DNA of 64,000 nucleotides from Ditylenchus dipsaci (GCA_004194705.1 SADC01000969.1:1-64000), one strand, 5' to 3'; shown: positions 20,670 through 33,688, numbered from the stretch's first letter. The notes: generated by a model from the sequence alone, not told the origin. Numbers and translations: made by a program.

Positions 20670-21433
20670 TTAACTTGCAAGCTAAAATTTTGTCAAAGAA
20701 TTTGCATATAAATTTGAGGTATTATATATTTAAGCAAATTCTGCGCCAACGATTGCAGAAACCACCGGTTCAAATATAATTTTTCATTTCTTTTAGTATA
20801 GCTAAAAAGTCTTTTAACAACTCGCCGATGCCATAGACCGCCTGCTCTATTTTCGCCTCCCTCTGTCCAACATGACTTACAAGGAGCAATAGGCACCTAT
20901 GGGCCCTGAATTTAAATTGGGCTTGGAACACAAAAAAATCACTCAAAATCCAGCCTAAAATCTACCATGTCCAATTCGGAGTGCAGCAAAAAATTTTTTT
21001 TGAAGCAAGTTCAATAAAACATATTTGTGCTTAAAATAGAGCTAAGATGTTGTACTTGAGGGTTCCGAGGAGATAGCCGATATGAGTTTGCAAAAATTGG
21101 CAGAAAATTGGGCTGTAAAACAATAACTTCAGAAATAGCGTGAACCCCCGTCCCAAATACCATAAAGAGATTTAGAGTAGGGCTGCTGTGCTGCAGTATA
21201 CCGCTGCCGCAAGCACCGCATTACCGCGAAAAATTCTTACCAATAGAGCCCCCTCAACTTTGAGGGTCTGTATTTCGAGGCAAAGTGAATTTTTTTGTTC
21301 TTAACATTCTTAACTCCTGGTCTCAAACTGACGCCATTTTCATTTTACATGCATTTTTTGTCGCATAGATTTGTGTGCTTTATTTTCCATTCATTATAAA
21401 ATTGATTTTCAGCCAATATAAAGACATTTGAAT
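20670..21433. other. Gap between TMEM147 and WDR60
   Basis: About 766 bp separates the WDR60 stop from the TMEM147 start on the same strand. This is too long for a tight operon, and I see no clear trans-splice acceptor. A CTG/CCGC-rich patch lies at about 21180-21230. It should contain the TMEM147 promoter. Confidence 0.45.
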
Positions 21434-24400
21434 TTACATATCAGTATTGAGCTGTTTAAACAAATTAGACTTTAAATTATCCGACGATTGCCTTCTTTTT
21501 CTGCTGACTACCTTTTCCAAGCAATGCACCATAACTTGACCACTGACCAAAGCAAACGCCTCAAATAATTTATTTTGTAATAGTTGAAGCTTTTTTAAGC
21601 TCACCATAAAAGAGTTGGTTGATCTTTTGTCCTCTTCACCATTTCTCCATATAGCTGTGGCTAGGATTTTTGAGCGGTATTCCTTGACAAAATTGATTGA
21701 ATCGGACACACTTGCACTACTACCATCTTCACCTTCCACATCCCAGATGAGCAACTGTTCAGTATCGTGGATGGTGTACAACACTTGGGAAGCACTAAAA
21801 ATATATTCAATCACCATTTAAACAAATGCAAAAATAGAAACCTTTGAGACCACTCCAAACTAGTGACTGGAAGACCCCGACAGCTTCCAGATACATTAGA
21901 GCTAATAGCTGCAGGGGATAGCACTCGAAGAGGTTGACTGTGGGAGAGATGGAAGAGAAAAATGTTGGATGAATAGGAGCTTGCCTGCAAACTCAACACA
22001 TTAATTTTTTGGCTGAATCAGTTACACACTCGGCTGACCACATATAGTAATGACTTGGCTCAATCAATTTGTTGGTTACGCGGGATTTTCAGGATTCGGG
22101 CAATTTTGGATAAAAATTTGGGCGCTAGTGGAGAATCGGCTCCTATTTTTTTCGTTAAAGGACCGTGGTTTTTGCGCGCAGTGGAATGTGCAAAATTTGA
22201 ATTGGCGGGGACACTTCTCTTTCGTCTATCAGTGTACTCTTTCGAGTCGTTTCTAATGACTCGAAAGAGTACAACATTAGAGGATAGAGAATTGTCCCCC
22301 GCCAATTCAAATTTTGCACATGCCACTGCGCGCGAAAACCATGGTACTTTATGGCTCATTTATAAACGTTGTCGTTGTCGTCGTCGTTGTCGTTGGAATA
22401 TTTTTTTATAAAACCCTTTGTTTCGCCAACGACGACGACAACGACAACGTTTATAAATGAGCCATTGAAAAATCAACAGGGGGACCAAGGCGAAAGTGGG
22501 AGCCGATTCCCCACTATTGCCAAAATTTGGTGATATGGGTGTCTCAACCAGTGGGGCACCATACCGCAGTTTTGGGTAAAGCTCAACCCTAATAGCAATT
22601 CGAAATATAGTGGACTCTCACTTTATTTTACACCCGATTTCATGTACAACTCGATATAGTGTGCACCTGGACCTAATTTATTTGGCCAATGATTAAGTAA
22701 AGAGTGCAATAAATTTTTCTAACACTTTACTTTCTCTCTATTTTTTGAAAAATATATTTTTACAGATTGACTCAGTTTGCTCTAACATTTTTAAATGTGA
22801 AAAATGAAAAATAATGTGAAAAACACAATTTTCGCTTGGTCTCCTTGTGGTTTTGGTCTTGCACATCCAGAGACCAAGACCAAAACCACAGGGAGGACCA
22901 AGCAAAAAAAGTTTTTCACATTATATTTAAAAAAAAATGCTAGAGCAAACTGAGTCGACCTGTGAAAATATATTTTCAAAAAACGGCCTAGAAATAAAGT
23001 TACCACAATTTTTGAAACACCCTGTAAAATGACTGCAATAAGCACTCGATTTAGTGTACACTTCCGCCGGCCCTCAGGGTTTACACTATATCAAGTGTCC
23101 ACTGCAATTATCAATAATTAGACAAGGACATTACTGCCGCATCTCAGGCTGCTCTACTCATATTGGAAATAACTACATGGGGTCAGTAGAGCGTTAAAAA
23201 GTGTATACCGCAAACACTTCAGGCTCAAATGGTGAGAAGCGGATACAAGTCACTTCAGTGAGCATATCTGCAAATATAGCAGTAGTACTCTTTTAGAAAA
23301 TATATTTCGTCAGTAACCTTTGTCCGTAGAAAAAACACGTGGTCCACTGGCACCAGATTGACCTCTGATTTTCTTTACCTTCAAAATGTTTCCTTTGGTA
23401 GTGCCAACCAGAAAATGTAGATGGTCGTGTGGAACAGGCTCAACACAACTAATAGTTGGAGCACCAAAAGATTTTAGCAGACTAAAAATACAAATTTGGA
23501 TTGAGAAACGGCAAACAAATGGCTAAAACACACCTATTGTGAGGAACTGAGGAAAAACAATTGAGAGTAGATATTCTGGTCAGCTTTAGTTTGGCTTCTG
23601 GAGCCATTCCCAAGTCTTGCTCAAACGGCTTATTGATGCCATAATTGTCTAGGGTAGCCCATACAGTCAAAGTTCCCGCTTCATTGACTGTCACTACTTG
23701 TTGGGAGGATGATGAAGAGGAAGAACTGTAATTTTGCATTTTTAGATTCAAAAATAAATTAAAAATCTTGGCGGAAAAGTAAAAAAAAGATAATGACTTT
23801 GGATAACGGAATATTGGATTCTATCGGATTCTCCGATAGAATTTTGGGTGAGGTCACTTTAAAAAATGAGGTATAAAACCTATTAGAAATAAAATCTTAT
23901 TCCATAGTTAGTATTACAAGTAATGCTAAATCGGATGAAAACTACCAGCTCTGAGCCCAGATAAAAATGCCTTTTGAATTTTTTCATTGCAATATTCCCA
24001 AATATAAAATCCCAAAAAATAGACAGGTTAGTAAAGTATAGATATTTGTATGGTTGTCGGCTCGGTGCGCCGATTTCGGCTTTTCAAGCCGAAAAGCCGA
24101 AAATTTTCGGCTTTCGGCTCGGCGCGCCGAAAATTTTCGGTTTAAGCCGAATTTCGGCGCGCCGAGCCGAAAATTTCGGCGCCCCGACAACCCTAGATAT
24201 TTGAGTGTTTATTGGAGAAAAGTGACCTGATAGTTATGAATCTATTTCTTACAAAAAAAGCGCGAGCTTATTTTTTACTCGCTCAGTAGATTTCGGTCTC
24301 ACTGGATAGCTGATATGCAATTTTGACCTTAGTAGCGAATACCACCCCCCCCGACGATTTTCACCTTTTTTACTTCAGTAAAAAGTAAACAGATTTATGA

Positions 24401-27400
24401 CTCAGACCCCGGAAAATGTGCGTAAACTCTTTATTAGTCACAACTTCCGTACGCTGGCCTACCCTCAAGCCTAAGGGCTAAGCCTAAACTTGTTGTTTGC
24501 AAGGGTAGTTACAGCAATTTTTAAAGGTCGGATGCTTGGGGGGGGGGGGGGTATTCGCTACTAGCGCTGCAATTTTCAATTCAAACACATTTAGATCCAG
24601 AGTTTAGCCACAAAGTTTAGATAAACAAGCCAGTAAAGTATTAAAAACCTTGAAAATTAAAAATTTGCTCCCTGTGGCTTTTCAATACTTTACTAGCTAT
24701 TTTATCCAAAATTTTTTGACTGTGGGCTTGAAATTTCAAGTTTGATTAAAAGTCGTATATTTGCTACCTAATGAGACCTAATTCTTCCGGCAAAGTGAAA
24801 ATTTGTTAGTTAACATAATTATTTTAAATAACTAGGGTTGTCGACTTTCGACTTTTAAGTCGAAAGGTCGAAATTTTTTTAAGGCAGATTTTTTTTACCG
24901 GAGTGTAAATCTGATTTTACAATGTATACCCAACTTTTAATTCTGAGTATATGTTGTAAAATCAGATTTTCGCTCCGAGGCCAAAAATCGACCTTAAATA
25001 AATATCGACCTTTCGACTTAAAAGTCGAAAGTCGACAACCCTATAAATAACACTTTTTAACGCTACCCGTTTTTAGCCTTCCCACGCCTCCAAAAATTAT
25101 CTCTAAAAATTATTTGGGGCTGGGGTGCGGTGTTGGTTAAAACAGAGTAGCGCCCACTTTATATTTCCTAATTTCCTACTTTGCAGAAGTTTGTGTGGAA
25201 GAAGATGCAGTAATAGCAACCATCGGTGACTCCATGCGTCTAAGACGATCTTTTTCGAGCACAGCATAGGAAGTGTCATAAGCAGGTGTTCTTAGCGCAA
25301 TTCCTCCATCATTACCAGTGCTTTGGTTCCATACCAGCCTTGAGTTGTGCAAGGCTTCTGGTTCACGTAAGTCCCAGGCTACACAACTTCCGTCTTTCTG
25401 AAAACCCGAAACCAAAGTTGAGAAAATCTAAATGGAAACTGACCAATCCAGCGAAAATAGCCGTGTTTCCATCACTGGAGTAGCAACAACAAGTTACTTC
25501 ATTTTCACAATGGAAAATCCTAGAAACAAATTTATTTATTTTTCAGTGCATTTTTCTCGTCTAGATTGAACCTTTACCTGGCTGGACTAACAGGCTGCTC
25601 CAAGTCGCATTCTAGCAATAAGCTCTTTTTATTTAACAGTGGATTGGGAGAATTGGGGATGTAGATGGCGTATAAAATGTTGTGCCCTCTGCTTGGACTT
25701 CTAGTGACGCAACTTGTTCGGCACTCTTAACACAGAAAATATCAAATTATGGCTGTAACTTATTGTATTTATTCTAATAGAGTGTTTGTTTCTAATAGAA
25801 CAGCCGTCTTCAATAGAGCGACCTCCCTCGAGGATAAAACTAGGAGGTTAAACCAAGTTTTATTGCATTTTTATCACAAATTCAAAAAAAAGTTGAGTTT
25901 GAAAATAGAGCGACCGCCGTTGGCTCTATTAGAATAAATACGGTAAGTGCCCCTATAAAATGAATTTTTAGGCTAATTTTGAACGACTATCAGTTCGTGA
26001 CCATTTTGATTCGTGACTATCGATTCGTGACCGTATCGATTCGTGACTATCGATTCGTGACCATATCGATTCGTGACTATCGGTTCGTGACCATATGTAA
26101 TTTCCGCATAATTGCATTCCTTTTTGCTTTCCAGTGAGCTATCAAACTGATAATGTTGGTATTAAAAATGCACAATTTTTTAGTAATGTCAAATATTTCG
26201 AAAAAATGGGGAATTTCTTGGGGTTGGATGATGGCCACATGGCGGAATATAATCGGCCATTTGCCCAAGCCTAGAATTATGAAAATTTTACTTCATTTGA
26301 ATACCGAAATTACTGCATACAGTCGAAGTTCCTCATCCACTGTCTAGGCTGTATCCGATTCGGTGGTGAAGCCATCACTTTGATAATCGGTCACTCTCAC
26401 TGAGATTACCCCAGGGAAAGGTCGTTTGGTAATTTTTTATTGTTAAAAATACTTATATTTTGGTAGGATTGTTTCAAATTAGCCCATAACTTAGTTTTCA
26501 GACGTTAAAAAGATGAAGAAAACTACCTTTAACTATAGTCTCCACGGAGAAAGTGGTGTACCTTGAGCTCAACATGATATTTGAATTATGCTGCATGTGC
26601 AATTGGAACGGCTCTTCTGATCTCTCAGCATTTAGCAAATTGACTAATAACTTAAATTAGTGCTTATAAACACAAATAAAGTATCCAAACTCAAAGCCCA
26701 ACCTCTCCAGCAATTGAAACAAATTTAGTGAGTCTTTGAAGTTGGCCTTCGCTCTGCTTGGAACTGGACTGAATTGGGGCTAGTACATTTGTATGCTCTT
26801 CCAAAGCCGCATCAGTCTCACTTGCAGCTGGGGAAAAAGACGTGAAATGAGCTGGGTGTTGAGTGACTGCATTGGAAGTGTCGGGCAAATCAGTTTGGCA
26901 GCCCATCGGCACATTGTCTTCACCTGTTTGAGTGCTAGTCTGAAAGAAATAAGATGTCATGAGGTTCAATCTGCACACCGTGATAAATAACATATTGAAA
27001 ACAAAAAATCAGCCAACTACACGCAAAAAAGTGATATTAGGGGCCATTCAGTGGCAATGAGCACTCTAATGAATCATTGACAAATGAGATGGGTGCATCA
27101 AATTATTCAGGACGGGTGTCAGCTGATTCAATCAAGTTGCAGTGGGCGCGTGTAAGCTGACAAAGTTGGTCGAACAAATGTGTCTGGGATAAGAGAAAGT
27201 CCCCGAAAGATGATGACGTTTATGCCTCGTCGGAATATTCAAATTTTTGCCCGTTTGCTCACTTCAGTTACAGCCAGAAAAAGTACTCAAGCGTCCGGGT
27301 TGAAAAATACCACCGCATGCACTTTTTTTTAACAAAAAAATTAACTTGCCTGTATTAGTTGAGCATTGGCACCAGAAAGCTGCTGGAAGTAGTCATAGTA

Positions 27401-30400
27401 CTGACTGGACTTCAACTTAGCCAACTGCTGTTGCTCAGTATCCACTCTGTTATGATTGGTGTATGTATTCATGCTCTCCTCGCCAGTCACTGAAGAATCT
27501 ATATCGGCATCATAGGTGTTGGCTGGAGACTGCACAAAGCTGAACTTGCGTTGTGCAGACATGGCTCTTTGAGATCTGGTTGTTGTTGACTGTAATAAAA
27601 GAGCAAAATTGATCAGCAATTTTTCTTTCTTTTAACTTTAAAAATAGAAGGATTTCATATTCATAACCATTTATGACCTAAATTTTGAAGCTTTTGATTA
27701 AAAATTTGAATTTTTGAATTTTTTTTGTTTCGTTGACGTTAGGTACTTTTTTCCCCAAATCTCTTCTTTAAAAAACCTCATAAAAAGCACCCAAATATTA
27801 GTCACGGTCCAAGATAACCCCGGGAAAAATGCGTAAGGTATTTATTAGTCTGTCCTAAAATACGCTGGCCTACCCGGCTGCATGACAATTGCGCAAAACG
27901 ACAATTGCGCAACGTATCAATTGCGCAAACGACAATTGCGCAAAACGACAATTGCGCAATCGACAATTGCGCAAATTGACTTATATTATATTTATATTAT
28001 ATTATAGTTTAATTTATTAAATATTAATCAATGTGCAACTGTCGTTTGCGCAATTGTCGTTTTGCGCAATTGTCATGCAGCCTTTCAATTCGCGCCTTTT
28101 TTATGGACAAAACGGAAAATGCCACGTTTTTGCGAAAAAGTGCCAAGGTTTTCGAAAATCTGCCAAGTTTATATGAAAATTCTGTAGATCATAGACTAAG
28201 TCGGCATATTTCAGCGACCGAATGATAGAGCATCCATTTGTTGCTGTTTCAGCTTAAAAAATACGCTTTAAAATACGCTATATAGCAGGGTATATGCAGA
28301 AGTGAGCACATTTTACTAAAACTGGGCAAATTTTCACAAAAATTTGGCAGATTTTCGAAAAACTTGGCACTTTTTCGCCAAAACTTGGCATTTTTTACGT
28401 ATCGTACTTTTTCATTTGAGTTTTTTTCTGTTTGGACCACATGTTTGAGCTCGTCCTAACTTGCGCTGGCCTACCCTACGCCTAAGGCATCGCCTAAAGA
28501 ACAAAAAAAAAAGAGAAAAAATATGCAGCGAACAATCAAAAATGTATAAAATTAATAAAGGCGCCAATCCAAAAAAGTGGAAAAATGGAACAAAAATACC
28601 TATTGCCAAAAAAGCCTCACTTGATTATTTGCAGAGAAGTCGATTTGCCTTGAGTCCTGCACTGATTCATTAGCTCGATTAGCATGAGCTGTGGCTAGTC
28701 TCTTCAGTAGCATTGACTCTCCTATTCTTGTGTCTTCTATTAGAGCTCCAGATAGAGTACCTGTATCTTTTTTAGGCTGTTCGGCATCATCTTCGATGTC
28801 TTCTTCAAAATCGCTTTCATAGTCCTCAAAATCGTCGTCATATTGTTGTAGAGGCTCTGGAGAAGGCAGCCTCTCCTTTTTTGATCTTGATTTATCTTCT
28901 TTGGAGCTACTTGACTTAGTAGAATTCTCTTTGCTAGGTTCCGGAATTTTTGTGGAGCTCGCTTTTCCGTTAGTTGTCTGGAAAATGAATAAACAGGTAA
29001 GTAGCAAGTGAGACAAGTCTCACATTATAAATTCAATTTTTTTTGTAAGTTTAAGTATTTGTACTTGCTCTTTTGTTTAAAATTTTAGATGACTGTATCA
29101 CTATGGCTGTATTACTGAAACTGCAAAAGTGGAGTCAAAGGGTTTCAGGAGAAGACCTGAAAAGTTGTAAAAACACCAATTTTCGCTAATTTGAGAGCAT
29201 TGCGATGCCTCAATTCTGGATATTTTGTTTTAAAATGCTAAATCTAAAAGCGATATTAACTTTTTGATTTTACGTCAGCTCGGGAACCAACTTTTTTATG
29301 GTTTAAACGAGGAATGGGACGGAAGTAAATTTCAATTCGTTTTTGTCCACGAAATTCGTCTTTACCGAGATATTAGGTCAAATGAGAAGATAAATCCCTT
29401 CCGTCTTCCGAATTTTGGAAATCAGAAGACGGAAGATATTTTTCTTTACGCTTCACCTGACATCTCAGTATTTTCTTGAATTTTCGCAGCATATCTGTCC
29501 TCAAACGAAAGCTGATATCTGGGAGAATCGATTGAGCTATAGTTCAGTAAATTAAAGTATAAATTTTGTGGACAAAAAACGAAATGAAATTGACTTCCGT
29601 CCCACTTCCGACTCTCTTCCATCCCATCCCTGGTTTAAACTATGAAAAGACTCCACTGTAGTTAGTAAACAAAATTTTTGAGTGATTTTTTTGCATTAGC
29701 CACCTGTAGATTTTTTTTACAATTTTCCATACATGCAGCCAGGGCCGTATTTTTGGGGAAGGGGGAGGCTGATTTTTTTGTAGTAATTAAAAACATTGCC
29801 CCCAACCCCTCTTTTACCACTAGAATCAGGCAAATTAGTGCATACTTTTAAAAATTGTACTTGCGGCAGCAGATCCTCGGCAGGTTATCCATAAAGTCCA
29901 ACAAAAATTTACGAAAAATCAACAGGACGTACCGAGCCAAATAAGTTCTGGTAGTAAAATAGGATCGCTTGTTCTCATATTACTTACTTTTGATGTAGCC
30001 TTGGATGTGGAGTCCCTCCTCTTTGAATCACCCCTGTCACCATTAATCTTTTTAGATTCATCATCTATCAATTTATTCTTTTTGTCCGGCTCCTTTGAGC
30101 TACTTCTCTTCGTCAAAGTTGGATTCCTTAAAAAAATTTTTTTTTTATAAATTTTCAAACTTTCAAAAAGATTTTTATCATCTTTTCAACTTGCACAAAT
30201 TGCTTCCGCGTGACACACATTTTTCAAAGGTGCTTCCTTGTCACACTATTTATACAACTTTTTAACAAGCCAAAAAACGGTTGTAAAGTAAAGTGAAATT
30301 AAAAAAAAGGAAAACAACATACTTTTTACTGCTGCTACCGCTGCTTTCCTTCTTGTTGGAGAGGGACACTTTGGAGGTATTAGTTGTCTTTTTTCTACTT

Positions 30401-30435
30401 TCCTCATCCTTATTCCTTCGATGCCTTTCAGCCAT
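21434..30435 (-). CDS. DYNC2I1: WDR60 / DYNC2I1, dynein-2 intermediate chain
   Basis: Fourteen exons, all in phase, encode 856 residues: 30435-30323, 30126-29988, 28977-28621, 27589-27350, 26939-26703, 26650-26527, 25725-25578, 25519-25444, 25397-25180, 23725-23534, 23481-23318, 23267-23209, 21984-21842, 21794-21434. The first ~200 residues are Lys/Ser-rich, ending in the acidic YDDDFEDYESDFEEDIEDD that is typical of WDR60. The WD-repeat half shows CENEVTCCCYSSDGNTAIFA, SCVAWDLREPEALHNSRL, NEAGTLTVWATLD, VTCIRFSPFEPEVFA and YTIHDTEQLLIWDVEG. The protein carries light chains of the dynein-2 motor for retrograde transport in cilia. It is shorter than human (1066), mainly in the N-terminal tail. 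Intron 4 uses a GC donor (CAG|GCAAGT). Large introns are filled by MITEs. No disruption is seen. Confidence 0.93.
22159..22465. mobile_element. TTAA-type hairpin element and adjoining GTCGTT inverted repeat (WDR60 intron 12)
   Basis: 22159-22348 has TTAA then AGGACCGTGG at left and ACCATGGTACTTTA at right, with long inner arms (aatttgaattggcgggg / ccccgccaattcaaatt). Immediately after, 22351-22465 is an inverted pair ATGGCTCATTTATAAACG / CGTTTATAAATGAGCCAT whose arms are gttgtcgtcgtcg repeats. Confidence 0.65.
22611..23105. mobile_element. CAGTGGAC-type element with nested hairpin (WDR60 intron 12)
   Basis: The ends TAGTGGACTCTCACTTTAT and ACTATATCAAGTGTCCACTG are inverted. Inside, 22690-23025 is a second inverted repeat (actcagtttgctctaaca / gctagagcaaactgagt) with the ccaagaccaaaaccacagg block at its centre. 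Confidence 0.6.
24049..24195. mobile_element. 147-bp hAT-type MITE with gccgaaaa palindromes
   Basis: The ends are TATGGTTGTCGGCTCGG and CGCCCCGACAACCCTA. The exact octamer gatatttg flanks it (24041-24048 and 24196-24203). It lies in WDR60 intron 9. The interior is almost entirely ggcgcgcc / gccgaaaa palindromes. Confidence 0.85.
24833..25042. mobile_element. 210-bp hAT-type MITE with gactttcgac palindromes
   Basis: The ends are TAGGGTTGTCGACTTTCG and CGAAAGTCGACAACCCTA. The exact octamer taaataac flanks it (24825-24832 and 25043-25050). It lies in WDR60 intron 9. Confidence 0.9.
25748..26100. repeat. TA-MITE copy and a gattcgtgac tandem repeat (WDR60 intron 6)
   Basis: 25748-25944 ends in ggctctattagaataaatacgg plus TA and begins tgtattctaatagagtg, a divergent CCGTATTT-family copy. 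25990-26095 is a tandem array of about 30-bp units made of attcgtgactatcg and attcgtgaccatatcg, roughly three copies. Confidence 0.6.
27876..28082. mobile_element. 207-bp foldback with caattgcgcaaaacg repeats (WDR60 intron 3)
   Basis: GGCTGCATGACAATTGCGCA and TGCGCAATTGTCATGCAGCC are perfect inverted ends. The left arm has six tandem units of about 15 bp (cgacaattgcgcaaa) and the right arm has fewer. It interrupts a ctggcctaccc word that is intact at 24460 and 28470. Beside it, 28090-28400 is a separate inverted repeat with ttgccaaggttttcg / cgaaaaacttggc arms. Confidence 0.7.
29265..29645. repeat. Inverted repeat in WDR60 intron 2
   Basis: The arms ggtttaaacgaggaatggga and tcccatccctggtttaaac, with inner gggacggaagt...aatttca / tgaaattgacttccgtccc, enclose about 270 bp. 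Confidence 0.65.
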
Positions 30436-30439
30436 GTTC

Positions 30440-32870
30440 AGCAACCTAGTCAGTGACTAGTCAACAACAATAACAAATTTTAAAACATGATCCAAAAAAA
30501 TTTTTTAGATGTATGCAAGGATAGTGAACTTAATTTTCACAAAGGCTCGCTTCAATAACAAAAGTAGCAGCATATCAATCACATTAGGCTGTTAATCAAT
30601 GAAGATGACAAGCAGGTTAGAAGCCAGCATAAGAACAGCAGCTAAATATCTATTGGGTTGTTGTTGTCATGGGCAACCACACAAAAAATGCATGTAAAGT
30701 ACCTAAGAATGGTCTAGCAAGACCCCTTTAGGTTAGATTTGTCTGAATTATCATAGGTTGTAATTCTTTTCGACCCCAAAATACCGTATTTTCTCTATTA
30801 ATTCCCCTCCCCAAAAGTGGTAATTTTCAATTTCATGGCATTGCCTATATACCTGCTTTTTTATATAGACTCTTGAGTATGTAACACACCAAGATGTAGC
30901 CCAGATTCCCAGGTAGGGGGACCACTATATCGAGGTTCTGGTTTTTAAATGGCAAAACTGTATATTTATTCAAAAAAGATCGGCAAAATCGGAATGCTCA
31001 CTATATTTGCGACCAGACTGTTAAGACAGGACTAGCATAAATCTCTAAAAATTGAGTTAAAAAAGTGTTGGACCCTAGGCGGGAACGAACTTGAGGTGGG
31101 GGCCACTATATCAAGGTTTGACTGTAGCACCTTTCCTGCCCCAAAAGGCTCTTTTCCTGCATCAAATTTGTAAAAGCCCTTTTTCTAGGCGATCATTTCA
31201 CCAATTTTTATTTTTTTATAATTATCTCGTAGCTCTGGATCTAAAAAGCCATTGACTGACTTAGAAAGGCCTTAAAAAGTTGGAAAAAATTCTTTATATA
31301 AAGCAAACTTTTTCAAAATTTGGTCCATTTAAAGACCTATGCTTGCAACTTTTTAAAACTTCATTTGGTCAAGTAAAAACTAGTTAGAAAGCTGAGATTC
31401 ACAGCTACAAGATGGTCTAAAAAAATATAAATTGATTAGAAAATCACCGAAAACAAAGGCTATTTTAATTTTGGGGCAGGAAAAGAGACTTTTGAGGCAG
31501 AAAAGGGGGGTTTTTCGGGGTTGAAAAATATTTAAACTATTATCATATGCCAGGTCATTTTAACCGATTCTGTGCGTTTTGAAGTCTTGAAACATCCGAA
31601 AACGTTGTTTAGTCAAACTGAGCCCTTTGTTCATACCTCCTCACTCGGAAATACCCATAATTTTTTTATTCCATCGAAAAAAATTACAGTTGGTGTCATG
31701 TTGTAGCCTAGATACATGGCTACACATGGCTCCAGAGTGCGGATCCACTGATTTGGTCAAATTTTTTAAAGCTACATTGACTTGGTCAGTATTTCATTTT
31801 GTATGTCTGTATCTTGACTACAAGATTGCACTAACTGCACAGTTTTGTTTTTCAATAAAGGAAAAAAGTTGTAGCCATTTCCTAGTGAGGCGGCGATAAA
31901 ATAACGCCTGCATTGGGGATGAGCTTTTAGTAAAAGACTATTCTGGGATACCAATTTTCAGCAAGCAAATCACTAATAATTTTTGAAAAAACGGAAAATG
32001 AATGTTTTTAAATGTTTTGAAATAATGGTTTTTCTTTAAAAAATTTATTTTATAGATAAAAGTGTTTGCAGCACAAATAAGTTGGCAGTAAAAGAAGTAA
32101 AGCAAATGAATGGCAGTTTTGTTCAATATTATTCCATTGGCAGTACCACCGTTCAGGCGAGCTAAAAAAACACATTAAGAAAATATTAGTTTTTTATTGT
32201 GTTATAAAAAACTCAAATTATTTTATGATTTTCATTAGAGTTGGGTTTTTTTCTTCTTCTTTTTTATTTTTTCGACAATATCGTAAAACCTCTAAGGCCT
32301 TGTTGACAATGACGGACAATGTAAATTCAACAATCCTCACTCGAAAATGACCATAACCTTTTTTTAATTTCCAAAAAGTACTCTTTCGGTGCCATTTTGT
32401 AGCTGAGATTTAAAGCTACCAGATGAGTTATTAATAAAATCATTGTGAATTGAAAAATGTTGAAAAAAGTCAACAATCATCACTCTGATCCCCCCTCTAA
32501 TTCACAATCGTGTTTTTGGCATTGTGTTTTTAGACCCGATTTTTCAAAACTTGTCTTAGACAAATTATCATCTCATTGGCTCTAAAATAGGTGGTAACTT
32601 GCATGAAAGCAATCTTCACACAATGCCACAAACACGATATTGAACCAGGGGGCTACTATTAGAGTTTTTACGGCATTCTCGGTGGTGAAGCATTGACTAG
32701 TGGGGCCCAACGTTATTTGATCAATGATTATGTCAGATCGGATGAGGTAGCTAACTTTTTTGACTCTACAACTATCCAATAAAATTTTCACATTTCCTAT
32801 TAAAAACTAAAAGGGCGACACAGGAAAGAAGTCACTCGCACAAAAGGTTAACTTATTTTGTATAACGTCT
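30440..32870. other. Intergenic region upstream of WDR60; repeat fragments only
   Basis: This should include the WDR60 promoter near 30440-30700. Left-end CCGTATTTTCTCTATTAA lies at 30784 without a partner. A CAGTCAAACC-type right half ends at about 31130 (atcaaggtttgactgta). No supported gene. Confidence 0.45.
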
Positions 32871-32879
32871 CAACTTTAA

Positions 32880-33067
32880 AGGACCATACTTGTTGATGCA
32901 AATGAAAATTTAGCAAATTCAAATGCGTGCGGGACACTTCTCTCTCGTCTCGCAGTCTACTTTTTGGAGTTATTGGAGTCAAAAGAGTACACTGAGAGAC
33001 GAAAGAGAAGTGTCCCGCGCGCATTTGAATTTGTCAAATTCTCATTTGCATCAACAAGTATGGTCCT
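32880..33067. mobile_element. 188-bp TTAA-flanked hairpin MITE
   Basis: AGGACCATACTTGTTGATGC and GCATCAACAAGTATGGTCCT are perfect inverted ends between TTAA tetranucleotides. The inner arms (gcgggacacttctct / agagaagtgtcccgc) match the hairpins at 12700-12835 and 22159-22348. Confidence 0.85.
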
Positions 33068-33255
33068 TTAACGTAATTTTGAAGAAACTTTGCAATTATG
33101 ATATTGACGTTTTTTTATTAAATCTTTGATTGCGCATCAGCTTTGTTCACATATTAACACGACTCCAAATGATAAAATTTTGCCATCGAGGCTTAGCCGT
33201 TTTTTGTACCGGGAATTTCGGCCGTGCAAATTTTGCTCTGAAACCACCCATTTAC

Positions 33256-33451
33256 AATCAAACCTCTATATAGCGACCCTCTGTATTGCATCATATCTAT
33301 ATTGCATCGGGGGTTCTTTTCTTTTATCCGGATGACCTCTATAAAATTCTCTATAAATTTAAAGCGTTTTATAAACGTCATCAGGATAAAGGAAAAGAAC
33401 CCATGCGGGCAAGGCCGGTCTCTTGCGAGATGCAATATAGCGGTTTGACGG
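33256..33451. mobile_element. CAATCAAAC-type element with TA flanks
   Basis: CAATCAAACCTCTATATAGC and GCAATATAGCGGTTTGACGG are inverted ends with TA outside. The arms contain gttcttttcttttatcc / ggataaaggaaaagaac. Confidence 0.75.
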
Positions 33452-33688
33452 TATCCCCTAATTGGGTTTTTTAGAGGTTTTTGTTACGGCTTTTAGGGCC
33501 AAATTCCACAGCTAAAATGCCCGGAAGAAATAACACAGCCAAAATGTAAGGAAGATGACACAGCTAATAACACAGCGAAAATTCCCCGAGAAAATATACC
33601 ATTCACCCCTAATTGGCTTCTATGGTAATTTTTTTTGGAGACGTATTATATTTCGTGAAAAGTGTGAAAACTGACCTGAATTAGACCA

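Noticed and set aside
20670..21433. WDR60-TMEM147 operon
   Set aside because: The genes are on the same strand, but the 766-bp gap and lack of a visible trans-splice signal do not support it.
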